The position numbers and the translations under genes are program-made. Under the pieces are notes generated by a model. That model was not told the origin of the DNA, did not search any database, and saw only the letters and a list, made by a program, of their open reading frames with translations. This document shows positions 60,301-64,000 of a DNA stretch of 64,000 nucleotides, piece by piece (positions within the stretch are counted from its first letter, which is position 1; each line of letters starts with the position of its first letter). The DNA is taken from positions 68,447-132,446 of the forward strand of contig JAKUCV010007507.1 in NCBI GenBank assembly GCA_028386065.3. Direction: 5' to 3'. The DNA comes from Turnera subulata. Lineage: Eukaryota; Streptophyta; Magnoliopsida; Malpighiales; Passifloraceae.

Positions 60301-60744
60301 GTTCCCTAACACATCCAAAGGAAGAAATCATTTCTTTTCTCTACAGAAAAAACTCAAAGCATCTATTTTTAGTAATCGTTTAATTTTTTGTTTCTGTTTT
60401 TTTTTACCTGTTTTGAAGCACAAAGAAGAAATAGGCTCCGGCGAAACCTCGGCGACAAGCTGGGCGTCTTTGCATCGAATATCAAACCAGCAAATGCAGC
60501 CATCCTATCCTAGGTCACGTGAAGAATTCAATTTTGGTTCGCGCTTTTTTATGGAATCAGTTTTCTTTTTTTTTTTTTTTAAACAGAGAATATAAGTGAT
60601 GGAGTTGTTGAGAGCTAAGGATTTAGAAGGAGGATTAGTTTATTTTACCTCGCCGGAAGTGGCTACGAAGCCGGGACGGTCACGTGAGGCGACGCAGCAG
60701 GTGGCGGTGGCCTTGTGACCCCTCAATCGTCGCGGCTCCGTCAT
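57342..60744 (-). CDS. WD40-repeat protein, WDR53-like
   Basis: Ten coding exons, high to low: 60744-60649, 60504-60408, 60305-60244, 60146-60090, 59880-59821, 58952-58896, 58607-58565, 58398-58321, 58023-57539, 57431-57342. The sum is 1125 bases, 374 residues, with GT-AG junctions and consistent phase. The product starts MTEPRRLRGHKATATCCVAS and ends KVVKVYSVS. WD repeats are visible at GEDGCICWFDIR, STDDSGDVKIIDIR, AGHTSICSSVQF with GGLDSKLVMWDF, and GGHTAAVSCVAF with SGGNDKAVKVWNF. A charged Ser/Lys-rich insert precedes the last full repeat. The likely fold is a beta-propeller scaffold. WDR53 homologues may act as DCAF adaptors of CUL4, an inference only. From memory Arabidopsis At5g45760 is the counterpart. 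Confidence 0.85.
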
Positions 60745-61307
60745 GGCGTTCTTTTGTTTGTTTTTTTTATTTCCCCCCCGGTTTAGGGAACGTTGGACGT
60801 TGGTCGTTATTTGGGATCGTTTGGGTTCGACTGTGTTGGGCCAGTTGGAACTGGATTCACTAAAAGCCCAATCCAAGGACTCACTTTTGTTTTTTTTTTT
60901 TTGAAAACACTCATTTTATTTTCCAATAATATTTTACTTAAGATTTGGGGTGCAACTGTCTGTGGATTGTTCGTGTTGTAATGCTTGGTTTAAGTAATTA
61001 TAGAGGATCATAATTTTAAAAAAGAAAAAATAAGTCATGGTCATATTACTAATAGTCAACTGTCCAACACCATATGATCTAATTTTACATCCTCATTTTT
61101 TCTTATCTAATTGCTCTAATAAATTTACTTAAAGACATATAGAAAAAGAAACATGAGAAAGGAGCAGCCAAAACTGGAAAAATTATGTTACCGTGTTTAG
61201 TAACAGTCCTTTTTAAGTTTTTTTCCTATTAGTGGCCTTTGGATTTAAAATTGGTGGTATAGGATAATTTGAAATGATTTATGTTGTCCTTATAAACACG
61301 AGAAATA
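60745..61307. other. Upstream region of the WD40 gene
   Basis: Contains a pyrimidine run with CCCCCCCC near 60775 and TTGGGCC/GGGCCAG-like words near 60838. No gene. Confidence 0.4.
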
Positions 61308-61601
61308 CTAAGCAAGAATCGAAGGAACGATGGACTCCACGAAACGCTCCAGATTACTCAGCTGGAGACGGACCACCGGTTTAAATGTCGGCTTGGCAAC
61401 CGGTTTGGACAAGTTCTCCTTGATTCGGTTCTCCGGTTCGTCCGCCGGCTTAGCGGATTGAGTTTGTGAAACGTCGCTTTGAGCTCTCCGGAGATGATCG
61501 AGGCAGTGTTGTTGGTTCTGGTGAGGCCGACGCGCCTTCGCCGGATTGTCAAACTGATACTCTCTGCAAACGCGGGAGAACTGCAGACCTACGCCTAACA
61601 T
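61308..61601 (-). pseudogene. DUF789-family N-terminal fragment with premature stop
   Basis: The frame reads MLGVGLQFSRVCREYQFDNP, then KARRPHQNQQ, HLRRAQSDVSQTQS and a C-terminal SNLERFVESIVPSILA before TAG. This is the start of plant DUF789 proteins (MLGxGLQF..., LRRAQSDV, SNLERFLxxxxPSVPAQYF). Here the codon expected to be Gln in AQYFS is TAG, and the next bases still read YFS. No second exon of the family follows before the WD40 gene. An in-frame ATG upstream (61694) has no family support. Either an exon-1 relic or a gene cut by rearrangement. Confidence 0.65.
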
Positions 61602-64000
61602 TTTTTGGTTCTTTTTTTTTAACGAACAATGGGAAACAGAAAACGACCGTCGAGAACTGTAACCAAAATCTACATATTTCCTAAAACCATCCATTCTAAA
61701 GAGAAATTATATGGTGCTCTAATAATATCCTAATCAATACAAATATCATTAGGGAACTAATAAAAACTAATGTCTAGTATGATATCTTCACCTCTAATTA
61801 ATAGTGTAATACTAACAGTATCTTCTAATTAAAAAAGGGTCTTATCCGCGCATATGCATAATTACTAAAACAGGGTTGACGAGATAAAATTAGGTAAGGA
61901 GAAAGAATGGAGGGTAAAAAATGCATGTTGTATAATATCATTGCATGTAAAAGCTGTGCAATATTCTAGTGATATTTGTGTGTAGACTTTCGAGAAAAAA
62001 AAAAAAAGATATTTGTGTGTAGAAGCTTTCTTTAGAAAATAATAAATAAATGCAAGTCTTAGGTAAACATTTACCACAAATTCCAGTCGGCAAGTGAGTG
62101 ACGCAAGTCGCAACTTCTTCAGGAGTAAAAATGTCTAATCGCTTGCAAGAGCAAAAAAGCTACAATGTTAGGATCAAAAAAGCTACAATGTTAGGATCAA
62201 AAAAGCTAAAAGCTACAATCACAGTTTCTCTGGTAGAAAACTTTATAAGTGCTATATTAAGTAACATAAAACTAACAGCTTGTAGTATTATTTTGCAAAT
62301 GGAAAAATTGTAACAACCTGAAGAGCCTCAACCTGTTCCATCAGCATAATAGATGGGCTGAGCATGCTATCGTACTTTGATGTTGTGGTTTCAAATATGT
62401 TTTTCTGGCGCTGCTATCAATTGGTCCAGCAGTTTTGCTACTTATCTTGAAAATAATCATGTCTCAAATATTCTGTATGGTTTATTCAAAAGATGTACAT
62501 TAAGAATTTCTAAGCAGGCCACTGATGCTTAGTGCCTTACGGGTTAATCAGTATCTAGCATTTACTGGATGAAGATGAACCCTTCTTTAACATCTGTCAT
62601 TCAACTCAATAGGAGAATCTACAACGTCGATGGCACAAAATAAATTAATGTTAATGTGTCTTGCGGATGATTTTCCCGCTTAATGCAGAACCAAAAGTCG
62701 TTTAGTCAGTCACTCCTTCCTTTCTTTCTCTAATCAATTTTAGTCACTCATTTCTGTTTTTATCGTTGTCTTGTTTGCTTGACTACTATAGTATGATCAA
62801 ATCTGCTAGTCAAGAGCACTATCATGAAGCTTCAGCATGTGAACTAAATTTGTCAAGACTTGTAAAAGGTTATGTACTTTTCCAACGATGATTTACATAT
62901 TTTTGGTCATATCCCATTGTCGTATCTTTTGAACACTCCCACCGAAGATTCATCGCTATATGTTAGTCAAAAAAGGCAATGACTATGGCCTAGAGACCAG
63001 GAGTTCGTGTTGTCAAAAAATGACAAATAAACTAAATAGATCATAGTAGAAGGAACTTTTTTAAAAAACAACAACAACAACAAATTGGCTTCTTTTTTTT
63101 TTTTTTTTTAACTGGGAGGCTCTGCGATTCAACTCTGCTTGTGTTATCGTGGTATCAGTATCACGGGCTAGGGTAACTATTCCCTATAAAGTTTCACCAG
63201 AGTGTGTGTTCAAAGTAAAACTCCAAAATGTAAAAGCCAAAATTAAAGAAGAGGTCAGGCTATTGTTTTATTTTTTGTCCATTTAATATCCTAGCTTTGC
63301 CCTTACCGATTTACATGGACTGTCTAATTATGATGGGTGAGTTTTTCAATAAAATTTTTTTGACTAGAAACCTATTTAGGGATGAATTCCTTACCACTTA
63401 GGGTGAGAGAGATAGAGTCGTTGTTAATGATCCATTAAGGAAACATCTCAAATTCCCAAACGAGGTTAAGACCGAAGTGGCCAAACATAGGAAACTAAAT
63501 CGAAACATGTGCATTGGAAAAGGTATGAAGTCGATATCCCCTGAGCCAGAAACATACATCGAGTTTGGTTTTGCAGGAGCGGGATTTAATGGCAAAAAAA
63601 TGTGAACTTGATAGGCCATATATAAGAGTGATTTGAAATAGAGAAAGTTAAAGAAAAGAAAGCAATGTATTTTTGTGGAGCAAAAAAGAAAAAGAAAGCA
63701 GTCACTATTATATGTGCTTTATGTTTGAAGAACTAGCCGTTCGTGTTGCATGTATAATAAGTGAGAGAGGAACAAATCTTTTTGTTTTGAAAGATGTTAA
63801 ATTAGCTGGCTACAATGAATGCGACCGTGACACATATTAATACCTCGACATGAATTGGTCACAGGCCGCAGAAACCTGCAGATTTAGCTCGAACATCATA
63901 CATATATTTTCTTGTAGTATCGTTGTATGATTTTCTTTAGTGAATTGTTGGTGCTGTACACATGAATAAATGTTAATAGCTGATTTTCAATTCTGATTGG
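61602..64000. other. Right-hand intergenic region
   Basis: AT-rich with a long T run near 63090-63110 and a short tandem repeat at 62152. On the plus strand 63408-63604 is open for about 65 codons without a start codon; I do not recognise the product. No RNA gene seen. Confidence 0.45.
62152..62207 (+). repeat. 23-bp tandem repeat, about 2.4 copies
   Basis: The unit caaaaaagctacaatgttag plus gat occurs at 62152 and 62175 without change, and its first ten bases again at 62198. Noncoding. Confidence 0.8.

Noticed and set aside
63080..63180. Possible second SINE (T run followed by a box-B-like word)
   Set aside because: No convincing box A, no TSD and no clear end; evidence too weak compared with the SINE at 35242.

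Overview
The window is nuclear DNA from a core eudicot, probably not Brassicaceae. The evidence is intron-rich genes with GT-AG splicing, a DYW-type PPR protein, a secondary-wall cellulose synthase, and Ty3/gypsy, Ty1/copia, SINE, hAT and Stowaway elements. The species cannot be named from sequence alone.

Layout. 1-3083: the last exon of a RING-CH (RINGv) protein, then a degraded transposon-like block and a decayed copy of a tRNA-Glu/RPL11 promoter segment. 3084-21208: a three-level nest of related long-LTR retroelements. The outer solo LTR (+) has TSD ATAAG. Inside it sits a 10.9-kb Tekay/Del-type chromovirus (-) with TSD TTATG. Inside the 3' LTR of that element sits a second solo LTR (+) with TSD AACAT. 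21209-40720: a repeatedly duplicated block whose ancestral unit was tRNA-Glu, RPL11 (+) and a convergent Rho-N/BP-73-like gene (-). Two RPL11 copies (21947-23433 and 36436-37780) and one Rho-N gene (39189-40719) look intact. The rest are pseudogene fragments, one split by a copia element whose own LTR carries a hAT-type MITE. A tRNA-derived SINE with a perfect 16-bp TSD lies at 35242-35490.

41019-60744 is low-copy gene space: a DOT4-like DYW PPR editing factor (+), an RLP51/SNC2-like receptor-like protein (-), a complete 13-exon CESA8-type cellulose synthase (-) and a 10-exon WDR53-like WD40 protein (-). A truncated DUF789 pseudogene follows at 61308-61601. From memory, the order RPL11, Rho-N, DOT4, RLP51, CESA8 matches Arabidopsis At4g18730-At4g18780, with MYB98 missing here.

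The genes do not form one pathway. They are a conserved neighbourhood of cytosolic ribosome, organelle RNA, immune-receptor and cell-wall functions. The least expected signals are arrays of short hairpins with pair-preserving base changes in the LTRs, an unusual primer-binding 12-mer shared by unrelated gypsy and copia elements, and the uneven decay and apparent gene conversion in the RPL11 block. Exon boundaries were read by hand from splice sites and reading phase. No similarity search was run.
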